From a virus, in the IMG/VR virus record IMGVR_UViG_3300005527_000085, positions 1 through 47,410 of that record: DNA of 47,410 nucleotides; one strand, 5' to 3'. The notes beneath the pieces are model-generated. The model saw only the letters and a program-made list of their open reading frames with translations, did no database searches and was not told where the DNA came from. Below are positions 23,128 to 29,679 of this stretch, in pieces (the first letter of the stretch is position 1; every line of letters starts with the position of its first letter). The position numbers and the translations under genes were made by a program.

Positions 23128-23665
23128 TGTCAGTTCTGAGATCAAGGTAGTGGATCCATGACCTGATTGTGCCATTCATAAAAAGACGTGTCTGTGTCGA
23201 AAGTGGCAGAATGGAACGAGCACATTCCTTTGCCACGCCGTTGCTTAGCATCTCGCGATAGAGATGTTCAGCATCTTCATACAACGCACTGATGCGTCTG
23301 TAATAAGAAGCAATGTCTTCTGCTGATAGGTCATCAATACTGTTCTGTCTGTTCTTGTAATCTTGCCGACGCAAATGCGGTATTACAGCAGAGCCAAGCT
23401 CAGTGGTATCTGCATAGCGCTGGCTGAATTCCTGGAACGAGAAGGAACGATGACGCAAGATTTGAGGTGAGATTGCACGTGTTGTTTCAATCTCAACGCA
23501 CATGTTTGCCATCTCAAACGGTGACCAATGTTTGTTATTGATCAGATACCTAAGTAGGCGTGGTGCAGTATCCATGTTGTCTTGATTGCTGGGTGCTGAA
23601 ACACGCGCCATTCTCGTAATCATTTCTTCTGCATTGGGTGTAGACCAAATGAGTTGAACGTTCAT
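23027..23665 (-). CDS. thyX: flavin-dependent thymidylate synthase ThyX
   Basis: 212 residues from ATG 23665, which overlaps the upstream stop by 4 nt. The ThyX signature RHRSFSFQEFSQR occupies residues 71-83 (RHR-x2-S-x4-S-x-R). It makes dTMP from dUMP with FAD, NADPH and methylenetetrahydrofolate, supplying thymidylate for phage DNA synthesis. ThyX is frequent in cyanophages. Length is in the family range. Confidence 0.95.
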   Translation of the reverse strand: MNVQLIWSTPNAEEMITRMARVSAPSNQDNMDTAPRLLRYLINNKHWSPFEMANMCVEIETTRAISPQILRHRSFSFQEFSQRYADTTELGSAVIPHLRRQDYKNRQNSIDDLSAEDIASYYRRISALYEDAEHLYREMLSNGVAKECARSILPLSTQTRLFMNGTIRSWIHYLDLRTDNGTQLEHRQIAGEIKRIFCKQFPIIGEAAFSEE

Positions 23666-23868
23666 AGACCGCAGTGCAGTAGGTAGTGCCATTGATTACT
23701 GGGATCAGTGTATCTGACTACGTTGCAATTCTTGTATTTATCTACAACTTTAAACTTTTCTACAGGTTCAGAATTGCTCTCAACAATTGCATAGGTGAGA
23801 AGCAGAAATCCAAGGATTGCAATGGAAGTTACAACAGCTCGCATAATCATATCTGTGCGATGATCCAT
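23662..23868 (-). CDS. small membrane-anchored protein
   Basis: 68 residues from ATG 23868: one span (MRAVVTSIAILGFLLLTYAI) then VDKYKNCNVVRYTD and WHYLLHC. The end pattern YKxCxVVRxTD...WHYxLxC resembles a small conserved cyanophage protein. Coupled to thyX by a 4-nt overlap. Confidence 0.7.
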   Translation of the reverse strand: MDHRTDMIMRAVVTSIAILGFLLLTYAIVESNSEPVEKFKVVDKYKNCNVVRYTDPSNQWHYLLHCGL

Positions 23869-23869
23869 G

Positions 23870-24169
23870 TCATTCCCCTGGAACAATGACTTCCTTCATC
23901 AGACGCTGGAGTTCTGATGCTGGACAGATACGCATCGTAGCGTGTTCTGTTGGTGATGACAGGTGATCCCACTGGATCACTAAGAACTTTTGTTTGCGAC
24001 CAAGGCTATTTGGTTTCTCAACAATGTTTAGAACGTGACCATACCTTTGTGTACGGTATTGAGCAATACGTTCTTTGACTTCATTGCGAACAGCAAAAAT
24101 GCCATGAGCCTTGGGGCGTTCTGCTACGCGATCACCAACGGTGTAAGTGAATTGACGTTTAGTTGACAT
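23870..24169 (-). CDS. conserved cyanophage-type hypothetical protein
   Basis: 99 residues from ATG 24169: YTVGDRVAERPKAHGIFAVR, then KFLVIQWDHLSSPTEHATMR and ICPASEL. Beta-rich, SH3-like appearance. I recall similar proteins in T4-like cyanophages. Overlaps the zinc-ribbon gene end by 11 nt. Confidence 0.7.
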   Translation of the reverse strand: MSTKRQFTYTVGDRVAERPKAHGIFAVRNEVKERIAQYRTQRYGHVLNIVEKPNSLGRKQKFLVIQWDHLSSPTEHATMRICPASELQRLMKEVIVPGE

Positions 24170-24509
24170 AGTGATTGCAGTCGAATGATTGAGCAGTGTC
24201 GTATTCAGGGAAATCAAATGCACATGCACCCCCTTGGTTGTGAGTGCAGTCATTGCATTTGATTGCCATGGTTTCTTGTGGCAAAGAACCAGTACCCAGC
24301 AGCGCATAAAGCTTAGAGACCAAGATCAAGTTCTGCTGTGCTTCGTTGTAAAAGTCAGCAGATACTTCATGCGTTGTGAGGCGGTAGTCACAGCACTCAC
24401 ATGCCTTGCGGCGGCGTGTACTGTGGTGTGTCTTCCTGGATTCGATGACACGTAATCCAGGTTGATTACATTGTGGACAGTCAGGAAGGATCTGTTTCTG
24501 AAACGCCAT
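24159..24509 (-). CDS. NrdR-like zinc-ribbon protein
   Basis: 116 residues. CPQCNQPGLRVIESRKTHHS, TRRRKACECCDYRLTTHEVS follows the N-terminal zinc ribbon of NrdR, the repressor of ribonucleotide reductase genes, but the ATP-cone is missing. A second Cys cluster (CNDCTHNQGGACAF, CNHY) forms another likely zinc site. Possibly a DNA-binding regulator of nucleotide genes near thyX. Confidence 0.7.
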   Translation of the reverse strand: MAFQKQILPDCPQCNQPGLRVIESRKTHHSTRRRKACECCDYRLTTHEVSADFYNEAQQNLILVSKLYALLGTGSLPQETMAIKCNDCTHNQGGACAFDFPEYDTAQSFDCNHYVN

Positions 24510-24804
24510 CAGATGATGTGAGGTTCAGTGAATCAAGAATGAATGCAGTTTCTTCTTTGCCAACAAGATCAAATGAATCTTGTATCAGTTTGTGACCTGG
24601 TTCATTCATATAAAACTGTTGGAGCAATTGCTCAGCAGTATCAAATGCATCAGGTCTTCCAGTCAATTGAATCATGACATCTGACGGCATGTTGTCTAGC
24701 ATTTGCTGAATGATTTCATGACGTACTGCAGGCCATGCTTTGTCTGGTATGCAATCAGCAATGAGTTCGGTTACATCGTGATAGATAATTGATTTGGAGA
24801 TCAT
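24481..24804 (-). CDS. hypothetical protein
   Basis: 107 residues from ATG 24804 (MISKSIIYHDVTELIADCIP). Helical, acidic end. Overlaps the NrdR-like gene by 29 nt and starts directly after a terminator hairpin. Not recognised. Confidence 0.65.
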   Translation of the reverse strand: MISKSIIYHDVTELIADCIPDKAWPAVRHEIIQQMLDNMPSDVMIQLTGRPDAFDTAEQLLQQFYMNEPGHKLIQDSFDLVGKEETAFILDSLNLTSSDGVSETDPS

Positions 24805-24832
24805 GAAGAAAAGACCCCCGCTTGCGCAGGGG
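24805..24832 (-). terminator. terminator-like hairpin directly before a start codon
   Basis: Minus-strand CCCCTGC/GCGGGG (one bulge) with loop GCAA, then TCTTTTCTTC and ATG. It probably ends the 24853-25215 transcript. Confidence 0.65.
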
Positions 24833-24852
24833 CCGAACATTCCGCTGTGATC

Positions 24853-25215
24853 TTAGGCAGGTTGGGCGTTGGTGTCTACCACCTGGTCCATCAATCCTGA
24901 TTCTTTGAGGCGATCCAGCATGCCGCACATGATAGTGGCATGGGCATGGGTTTGTTCCATGAACATCTTGGCTCGCTCTGCCGACATGGTATGGACACGG
25001 CCGGAGGGTTCCACATATTTCCAGCTGCCATCAGGCTGGGGATCGCCGTTGAGGGCAAGACGCTCTGAGTTATGAACGTACCGTAGTTCGAGGTTGTAAT
25101 AGTCCTTAAGGCCGTCAGCCGCTGTCCAGGTTGCTCCAAGGTTGTAACGCTGCTCTTCATCAGAGTAAGCGTGGAATTCAGGGATGAGATGCTTGAAGGC
25201 TGCAAAGAGTTGCAT
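24853..25215 (-). CDS. hypothetical protein
   Basis: 120 residues: MQLFAAFKHLIPEFHAYSDE, then WKYVEPSGRVHTMSAERAKM and a helical end. Its leader is a run of CTCAACACTCAACACTCAAC directly after the tRNA-Leu 3' end. Not recognised. Confidence 0.65.
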   Translation of the reverse strand: MQLFAAFKHLIPEFHAYSDEEQRYNLGATWTAADGLKDYYNLELRYVHNSERLALNGDPQPDGSWKYVEPSGRVHTMSAERAKMFMEQTHAHATIMCGMLDRLKESGLMDQVVDTNAQPA

Positions 25216-25244
25216 GATGTTGTGTTGAGTGTTGAGTGTTGAGT

Positions 25245-25322
25245 TGGTAGCCGACCCCGGATTCGAACCGGGACTGGAGTGATTTTAAGTCACTTGCCTG
25301 CTTCCTATTGGGCTAGTCGGCC
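25245..25322 (-). tRNA. tRNA with anticodon UAA (Leu), short variable loop, CCA encoded
   Basis: Minus strand: acceptor GGCCGAC/GTCGGCT (G1-U72), anticodon stem AGTGA/TCACT with loop CTTAAAA (anticodon TAA), T-arm CCCGG TTCGAAT CCGGG, discriminator A73 and encoded CCA. The D-stem is weak (GCC/GGC). UAA reads leucine UUA codons, yet the variable loop is only about 5 nt instead of the long arm of tRNA-Leu. The HNH gene overlaps its first 18 nt. Confidence 0.8.
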
Positions 25323-25691
25323 AGCTTTACCTGCGCATGAACGTGAACAATAAGGTCCACGTTTTCCTTGCTTTCGATTGTGCCTAGTGCTATGCATTCG
25401 TTTGGTAAATGAACACAAACAAATAGGACAAGTGAAAGTCCCCAGCTCTGCAGGTGAAAGAGCTGCGTGCTTGCGTACGTTATCCGATCTGGATAGCATC
25501 TGCAAGTTATCTAAAGAATTGTTTAAAGGATCTCCATCAATGTGATCGCAGGTTTCATGAGGCAAAAGAGATCGACCAAGCTTTGTCTCAAGTAAATACT
25601 TGGGATAGCTTACTGTTTTGCGTTTGCCGTTCTCGTAAAGAATGACATGTTGTCTGCCATCTTTGCGAGTGTATGGACCATAGAGTTTCAT
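25305..25691 (-). CDS. HNH endonuclease overlapping a tRNA
   Basis: 128 residues. HNH_3-type core YLLETKLGRSLLPHE, TCDHIDGDPLNNSLDNLQ, then a zinc finger CPICLCSF...YCSRSCAG. Its last codons (GRLAQ) are the first 18 nt of tRNA-Leu. A 10-nt copy of the tRNA 5' end stands on the other side of the gene. This fits a homing endonuclease inserted at a tRNA and rebuilding it. Very likely mobile. Confidence 0.85.
   Translation of the reverse strand: MKLYGPYTRKDGRQHVILYENGKRKTVSYPKYLLETKLGRSLLPHETCDHIDGDPLNNSLDNLQMLSRSDNVRKHAALSPAELGTFTCPICLCSFTKRMHSTRHNRKQGKRGPYCSRSCAGKAGRLAQ
25313..25322 (-). repeat. direct repeat CTAGTCGGCC, copy 1 (in tRNA 5' end)
   Basis: Plus-strand CTAGTCGGCC; identical to 25711-25720. 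The two copies bracket the HNH gene in the same orientation. Confidence 0.75.
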
Positions 25692-25720
25692 GCTTGTCTC
25701 TGCCGTTGGACTAGTCGGCC
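25692..25720 (-). pseudogene. tRNA 5'-half remnant upstream of the HNH gene
   Basis: Minus-strand sequence begins GGCCGACTAGTCCAACGG and keeps acceptor 5' strand plus a D-arm-like part (GTC/GAC). It matches the first 10 nt of tRNA-Leu exactly and diverges after. Reads like the original tRNA 5' half cut off by the HNH insertion. The stop codon of the upstream gene (TAG) lies inside it. Confidence 0.5.
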
Positions 25721-25929
25721 TGACTTGGGCTTACCTCTACATCAATCGATGTGGAGTGCCAAGTGTGATCATGAGGTAACGGTTCAGTACCGTAACTCCA
25801 TGTGTCGTAATCATCCTCATTACGAGGATCGTCTTCGATCAGGATGTATTGAGGTGAGTTATCTGTGATGTACTCACCAATGTTTGCCATGGCCATGGCA
25901 AGGAGTTGTTCGTCGGTGTAATCAGACAT
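25711..25929 (-). CDS. hypothetical acidic protein
   Basis: 72 residues: MSDYTDEQLLAMAMANIGEY, then strongly acidic (IEDDPRNEDDYDTW). The stop codon TAG falls in the tRNA-remnant repeat, so the C-terminus may have been changed by the HNH insertion. A GGCATCC/GGATGCC hairpin stands 10 nt before ATG. Confidence 0.65.
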   Translation of the reverse strand: MSDYTDEQLLAMAMANIGEYITDNSPQYILIEDDPRNEDDYDTWSYGTEPLPHDHTWHSTSIDVEVSPSQAD

Positions 25930-25939
25930 GAGTTAAAGA

Positions 25940-25967
25940 GGCATCCCATTTACGAGGATAGGATGCC
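25940..25967 (-). promoter_or_regulatory. leader hairpin
   Basis: Stem GGCATCC/GGATGCC (7 bp) with 14-nt loop whose minus-strand sequence includes CGTAAA. Lies 10 nt before ATG 25929. Confidence 0.55.
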
Positions 25968-25979
25968 CCTGCTGTGGCT

Positions 25980-27686
25980 TCAGCTCTTAGAGCTTAGCTC
26001 AGATTCACGAGATTGCAAGGCTTGCTTGAAGGCAGTGGAGTACTGCTCATGTTGGTCAACAGACAGGCGCTGGTTCGCTACGCCAGCAATCTGTACGACG
26101 TTCATGACACCCATGGATACATCCAGTTGGATGGTGAAGGTGGGCTTGCCATCAATCATGCAGAGCACAATGAAGTGCTTGCGTTTCTTGATGTCATCTG
26201 CATAGCGTCCTGCAGAACCCACACAGTTACGGACTGCTTGTCCCCACTGTGCCAGCTGGTGTGTGTCGACAGGCTGGAAGAATGTCCAGTCACTGCCGTC
26301 TACGTTGACCTTGATCGGAGTAGGGAACAAATCCTGGTGCAGTGATTCCTTGCGGTTGGTTACCTTCCATGCTTCGGCTTGCACGTAGTCATGGAAGTCA
26401 GGCATGCGCCAGCGCTTAGGTGCCTCGATTTGTTTGTCGTTCTCCAGGATGCGCATGATCATGGAGAAAGTGTCATTCATTTCAAAGAATGATTTGACGT
26501 GGTAATCATAGTCACTGTATGAACTGCGATGAGAGGTAGGTTCTGCCTCATTGAACTTACGCAGCATGTTGAAGAACGATGCAACAGACATGTTGGTGCG
26601 TAGCCATTCGACAAGACGTTCGTCATACCTCAGGTTGTTTAAGTTGATGCAACGTAGTTCATTGAAGTAAGTACGGTAGTGGTCAATAGGGCAATCAGGC
26701 CAGATACGAATAATGAATTCAATAGAATTACAGGTCTGCTCAAATTCCTTGAAGCCATACTTGATAGCCTTCCGTTGTGTATTCTCTGGGTTGCTGTACT
26801 CAGCAGTTGAACGATCAAGCATTGCTTGAAGCTGCTTCTTAATATACGGAGTAGTAATGATTGCTTCAGTCTTGGTTAAACATGTACCGTAAGAAGAATA
26901 ACCATAGTCATTCTTTAGTAACTTAGATGTTGCAATCAAGTTATCAATCGTGAGTTCATACTTAGTCTTATCGGCAATAGGCTTGCTAAAGAAAGAAGGC
27001 ATATCAAGTGCATCAACAATGTTGTTGCAACGCAAGCGATCAAACATAGAACGACAGTCACTCCATGTAGGAATGGTTTCCATCAATGCAGAATCAAACG
27101 AGTTGATTGCTTCATTGATATCGCATGTCTTCTGGTAGTAGCTAGCTATACCCATCGCACGCCAGTTGCGACCGTCCTTGCCGTTGATAATGTCTTGCTT
27201 AGTTACTGTTCTTGAGTAGGTAAAGACCTGTGCACCACGACCGATGGTGTGTTCAGTGCACTGTTCTTTGCTGTTCCAGATGCTGTTTGGAACTTGCTTA
27301 GCAGCAGCTGAGGTGTTCTTGAATGCGTAGGCGTAGCCATAGACATAGTCTTCGCCTTTCTGTGGAAGCCATGCTGCGTACCAGCATTGCTCGAAGTGAT
27401 AAATAACAGCAATAGGTACAGTGCGTGCTTGTGAACTTGCTACGTCCACAAGCTTGGTAAACAAACGAAAGCGCCCTGGTGCTAGCTGTGAGTTGATGTA
27501 GTTGATTGCATCCTGTTGGTAGCTGGAGCGCACGATGTCTTCAGGGATGAGATGCGGGATGTTGCCAAGGGGATACTTAGCTTTCTTAGCAGGCTTCTTG
27601 TTGTCATCCTGCTTAACCAAAGCCTTGAGCTTTGGATCATAAGCCAGGAGTTCTTGTTGGAGGTTGGAGGGAAGTTGGAAATGCAT
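25980..27686 (-). CDS. PcfJ-like protein
   Basis: 568 residues. The C-terminal 90 residues (HQLAQWGQAVRNCVGSAGRY, KHFIVLCMIDGKPTFTIQLD, VVQIAGVANQ) follow the PcfJ-like domain found in phages, plasmids and conjugative elements; biochemical role unknown. The N-terminal 480 residues are helical, with a Lys-rich stretch (QDDNKKPAKKAKYP). Leader has TTCAATTCA directly before ATG and a class I hairpin 22 nt upstream. Largest early gene after the polymerase. Confidence 0.7.
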   Translation of the reverse strand: MHFQLPSNLQQELLAYDPKLKALVKQDDNKKPAKKAKYPLGNIPHLIPEDIVRSSYQQDAINYINSQLAPGRFRLFTKLVDVASSQARTVPIAVIYHFEQCWYAAWLPQKGEDYVYGYAYAFKNTSAAAKQVPNSIWNSKEQCTEHTIGRGAQVFTYSRTVTKQDIINGKDGRNWRAMGIASYYQKTCDINEAINSFDSALMETIPTWSDCRSMFDRLRCNNIVDALDMPSFFSKPIADKTKYELTIDNLIATSKLLKNDYGYSSYGTCLTKTEAIITTPYIKKQLQAMLDRSTAEYSNPENTQRKAIKYGFKEFEQTCNSIEFIIRIWPDCPIDHYRTYFNELRCINLNNLRYDERLVEWLRTNMSVASFFNMLRKFNEAEPTSHRSSYSDYDYHVKSFFEMNDTFSMIMRILENDKQIEAPKRWRMPDFHDYVQAEAWKVTNRKESLHQDLFPTPIKVNVDGSDWTFFQPVDTHQLAQWGQAVRNCVGSAGRYADDIKKRKHFIVLCMIDGKPTFTIQLDVSMGVMNVVQIAGVANQRLSVDQHEQYSTAFKQALQSRESELSSKS

Positions 27687-27708
27687 TGAATTGAATGGGT
27701 AAAAGGAA

Positions 27709-27731
27709 TGGACAGTTTAACGTCATGTCCA
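27709..27731 (-). promoter_or_regulatory. class I leader hairpin
   Basis: Minus-strand stem TGGACA/TGTCCA with 11-nt loop TGACGTTAAAC, CGTCC just upstream. Best example of the class: perfect 6-bp stem. Confidence 0.7.
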
Positions 27732-27769
27732 GGACGATGTGTTAACTAAAGCGGTGTTGTTTTAACACG

Positions 27770-27862
27770 TCACTTCATGAAGCCAGTGGCTAGGTAGATC
27801 CTGCCCCTGGGACCACGCAGTACAAAGTACCAGCGTTTGAATTCAATTGAGAAACCAATCAT
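27770..27862 (-). CDS. hypothetical 30-residue peptide
   Basis: ATG 27862 overlaps the stop of 27859-28107 (ATGA): MIGFSIEFKRWYFVLRGPRG, RIYLATGFMK. The coupling supports it, the length limits confidence. A GTGTTAA/TTAACAC hairpin follows the stop. Confidence 0.4.
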   Translation of the reverse strand: MIGFSIEFKRWYFVLRGPRGRIYLATGFMK

Positions 27863-28107
27863 TCTTCGCTCATGTCAACGAGTTGCCATTGAGGATCGAG
27901 GTGATCAAGATACTCAGCGAACCCATCTTCATCAAGAGGGATTGGTTCCTCTGGATCCAGTTCGACAGTTGTTGTACACAATGCAGGAGCCCACTCTTCA
28001 GGGTCGAAGCGAGTCGCCCGATAGAGCAGACGCATGTCCTCCACAACTGCTGTAACTGTGACATGGGTATCAGTGAAGTGAGTGTCTTCGATGGCAAGGA
28101 TTGTCAT
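27859..28107 (-). CDS. hypothetical acidic protein
   Basis: 82 residues: MTILAIEDTHFTDTHVTVTA, then acidic with EEPIPLDEDGFAEYLDHLDP. ATG overlaps the previous stop (ATGA). Not recognised. Confidence 0.65.
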   Translation of the reverse strand: MTILAIEDTHFTDTHVTVTAVVEDMRLLYRATRFDPEEWAPALCTTTVELDPEEPIPLDEDGFAEYLDHLDPQWQLVDMSEE

Positions 28108-28292
28108 GAGTTGTCATCCACGTAGGAATAAGTTTTGGTGATGACGCACTTGTGGTTATGCCACAGACGTGCAGTCTTGTACTCATTGTGGAATCGATCA
28201 GCATCAAGTGTGTTGTCCTGTGCCCTGCGTGCAGCGCAGGCAGCAAGATTGATGCGATCAAACAACGTAAGTTCGTCGAGGAATAGTGACAT
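28104..28292 (-). CDS. hypothetical small protein
   Basis: 62 residues: MSLFLDELTLFDRINLAACA, then RAQDNTLDADRF and an end with SYVDDNS. Leader CACTTACTCAACTCAACATG; class III structured leader 22 nt upstream. Not recognised. Confidence 0.65.
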   Translation of the reverse strand: MSLFLDELTLFDRINLAACAARRAQDNTLDADRFHNEYKTARLWHNHKCVITKTYSYVDDNS

Positions 28293-28314
28293 GTTGAGTT
28301 GAGTAAGTGGACAG

Positions 28315-28376
28315 GATCTGGGACTTACACTGTCTCTTTCTGTGCTGTTTGCACAACGAGTACAGACGCCCAGATC
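28315..28376 (-). promoter_or_regulatory. class III structured leader
   Basis: Minus-strand outer stem GATCTGGG/CCCAGATC (8 bp) encloses CTGT-CTC/GAG-ACAG and TGTGC/GCACA; the single-stranded TGTAAGT precedes the closing CCCAG. Fills the gap between two genes almost exactly. Confidence 0.65.
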
Positions 28377-28377
28377 T

Positions 28378-28575
28378 TTAGATTAATTTAATGTTTGGGA
28401 TGCTCAAGCCTGTGCCAGGAATACTGAGTGATCCTTTGACACCATTGGGATTGGCGTTGAGTGTGAGTTGAAATGGCCCAAGCTTGATTGCTTTAGATAC
28501 AGATTTGATACCGTGTTCGGTGATGTTTACACCATGGATGGTGCGATCAAAACTGATGATTGATTTCTTAGTCAT
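28378..28575 (-). CDS. DUF4236-like protein
   Basis: 65 residues. The second half LGPFQLTLNANPNGVKGSLS, IPGTGLSIPNIKL follows DUF4236, a short beta-rich domain in bacteria and phages whose hallmark is the G-x-pGtGlS turn. Function unknown. ATG overlaps the stop of the preceding gene (TGATG-like). Confidence 0.65.
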   Translation of the reverse strand: MTKKSIISFDRTIHGVNITEHGIKSVSKAIKLGPFQLTLNANPNGVKGSLSIPGTGLSIPNIKLI

Positions 28576-28742
28576 TGGGAATTAACAATGTCATCAACAA
28601 TGTGATTAACAATCTCTTGGTTGTCATCTTCTAAGACATTGTCTTTAAGTAATTCGTAGATTGATTCAGAATAATCACAGTTAGCAACTGTGTATTCACG
28701 TCCATCAATAGTAATGATTTCTTTGTAAATAACTTGTTTCAT
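28572..28742 (-). CDS. hypothetical 56-residue protein
   Basis: ATG 28742 to TGA 28572-28574: MKQVIYKEIITIDGREYTVA, NCDYSESIYELLKDN and an acidic end. ATGA overlaps on both sides give strong operon support. Not recognised. Confidence 0.65.
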   Translation of the reverse strand: MKQVIYKEIITIDGREYTVANCDYSESIYELLKDNVLEDDNQEIVNHIVDDIVNSQ

Positions 28743-28942
28743 TTGAGACTGTCCGGCATCAATGCTTGGGTGTCTTCGTCATTCATATTTGACATGTAAA
28801 AGACTTCTCCATCGGAGGCAACAAAGCCTCCGATGAAGCCGACGCCATATTTGTCTGCAGATTCTTTCATCTTTGCAGTCAGTTGCATGAACTGAAGCTT
28901 TTGAGGATCTACAGAGTTGGGAATGGTTGGTTTGTTGGAAGA
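28739..28942 (-). CDS. hypothetical protein
   Basis: 67 residues from ATG 28942 (MSSNKPTIPNSVDPQKLQFM): then KYGVGFIGGFVASDGEVFYM. The upstream part of the open frame lies in a hairpin-rich leader and is not used. Leader CACACTCAACTCATG. Not recognised. Confidence 0.65.
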   Translation of the reverse strand, partial: SSNKPTIPNSVDPQKLQFMQLTAKMKESADKYGVGFIGGFVASDGEVFYMSNMNDEDTQALMPDSLK

Positions 28943-28975
28943 CATGAGTTGAGTGTGTGGTAAGTGTGTTGAGTC

Positions 28976-29051
28976 TACCAGGGTTGTCAAGGAGTGGATA
29001 AGGGGGAATACATAATAGTTTCTTATAGAACTAAAGGTATCCCCCCTGGTA
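28976..29051 (-). promoter_or_regulatory. class III-like structured leader
   Basis: Minus-strand outer stem TACCAGGG/CCCTGGTA (8 bp) around a second stem GGGGGGATAC/GTATTCCCCC (10 bp, one G-U). The outer stem sits 33 nt before ATG 28942. Confidence 0.6.
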
Positions 29052-29078
29052 CTTCCTCGGGGGTTGTAGGGGGCTGAC

Positions 29079-29282
29079 TTAGATGCCAGCAAGGCTTGGA
29101 TCGTATTGAGGCGTTGGATCGTAGTCGAGCTCCTCTTCAAGCATGTTGAGGATCTCTTCGATCACATCTTCGGTATGTGGCGTGAGATGTTGGTCCATCT
29201 GATGTCTCTTGCTCTCACGTGCAAGGACATTCTTCAAGATGGAACGAACTTCTTCAAGGTAGAAGTACTCGCTTTGAGACAT
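29079..29282 (-). CDS. hypothetical acidic helical protein
   Basis: 67 residues: YLEEVRSILKNVLARESKRH, then acidic helix DVIEEILNMLEEELDYD. Not recognised. Class III leader 28 nt upstream; leader without Shine-Dalgarno. Confidence 0.65.
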   Translation of the reverse strand: MSQSEYFYLEEVRSILKNVLARESKRHQMDQHLTPHTEDVIEEILNMLEEELDYDPTPQYDPSLAGI

Positions 29283-29310
29283 GGTGAAGTGAGGTAAAGT
29301 TTGAGTAAAT

Positions 29311-29351
29311 CCTGGGACTTACACACCGTACTTACGTTGGTGATGCCCAGG
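29311..29351 (-). promoter_or_regulatory. class III structured leader
   Basis: Minus-strand outer stem CCTGGG/CCCAGG, inner CACC/GGTG, single-stranded TGTAAGT before CCCAG as in the 28315 copy. Confidence 0.6.
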
Positions 29352-29430
29352 TGTGGATTGAAGTATTGGCATGTATTCGCTATTTGCGAATAGCAAACAA
29401 TATAACGGAAGTGTTATATGACGTAGGTGA

Positions 29431-29679
29431 TTAGTTCTTTGGTGGAAGCATGATCCAACTTGTGTAGTGATCACTGCTTCTGTCAACGCGTATCAAGCCG
29501 TATTGTTCCAGCTTGATTAATGCATTGAGATATTGTTCAACCCTTGAGTTTTGACCGGGACACCTTGGTACGTAGCACGGTGTGTGCTTGTACTTCTTCC
29601 TGTGGTTTAGAAAGTATGTGTAGAGGTTCCGTTGGTTGATGCTCAACCCTACGGGTGGTTTGATCTGAGTTAGAGTCAT
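29431..29679 (-). CDS. winged-helix-like small protein
   Basis: 82 residues from ATG 29679 (MTLTQIKPPVGLSINQRNLY), overlapping the upstream stop by 1 nt (TGATG). NQRNLYTYFLNHRKK, VEQYLNALIKLEQYGLIRVD read like a winged helix with a wing at the end. Possible DNA-binding regulator. Confidence 0.6.
   Translation of the reverse strand: MTLTQIKPPVGLSINQRNLYTYFLNHRKKYKHTPCYVPRCPGQNSRVEQYLNALIKLEQYGLIRVDRSSDHYTSWIMLPPKN

Noticed and set aside
25313-25720. att-site interpretation of the 10-nt repeat at tRNA
   Set aside because: No integrase is present between or near the repeats; the HNH insertion explains it with fewer assumptions.
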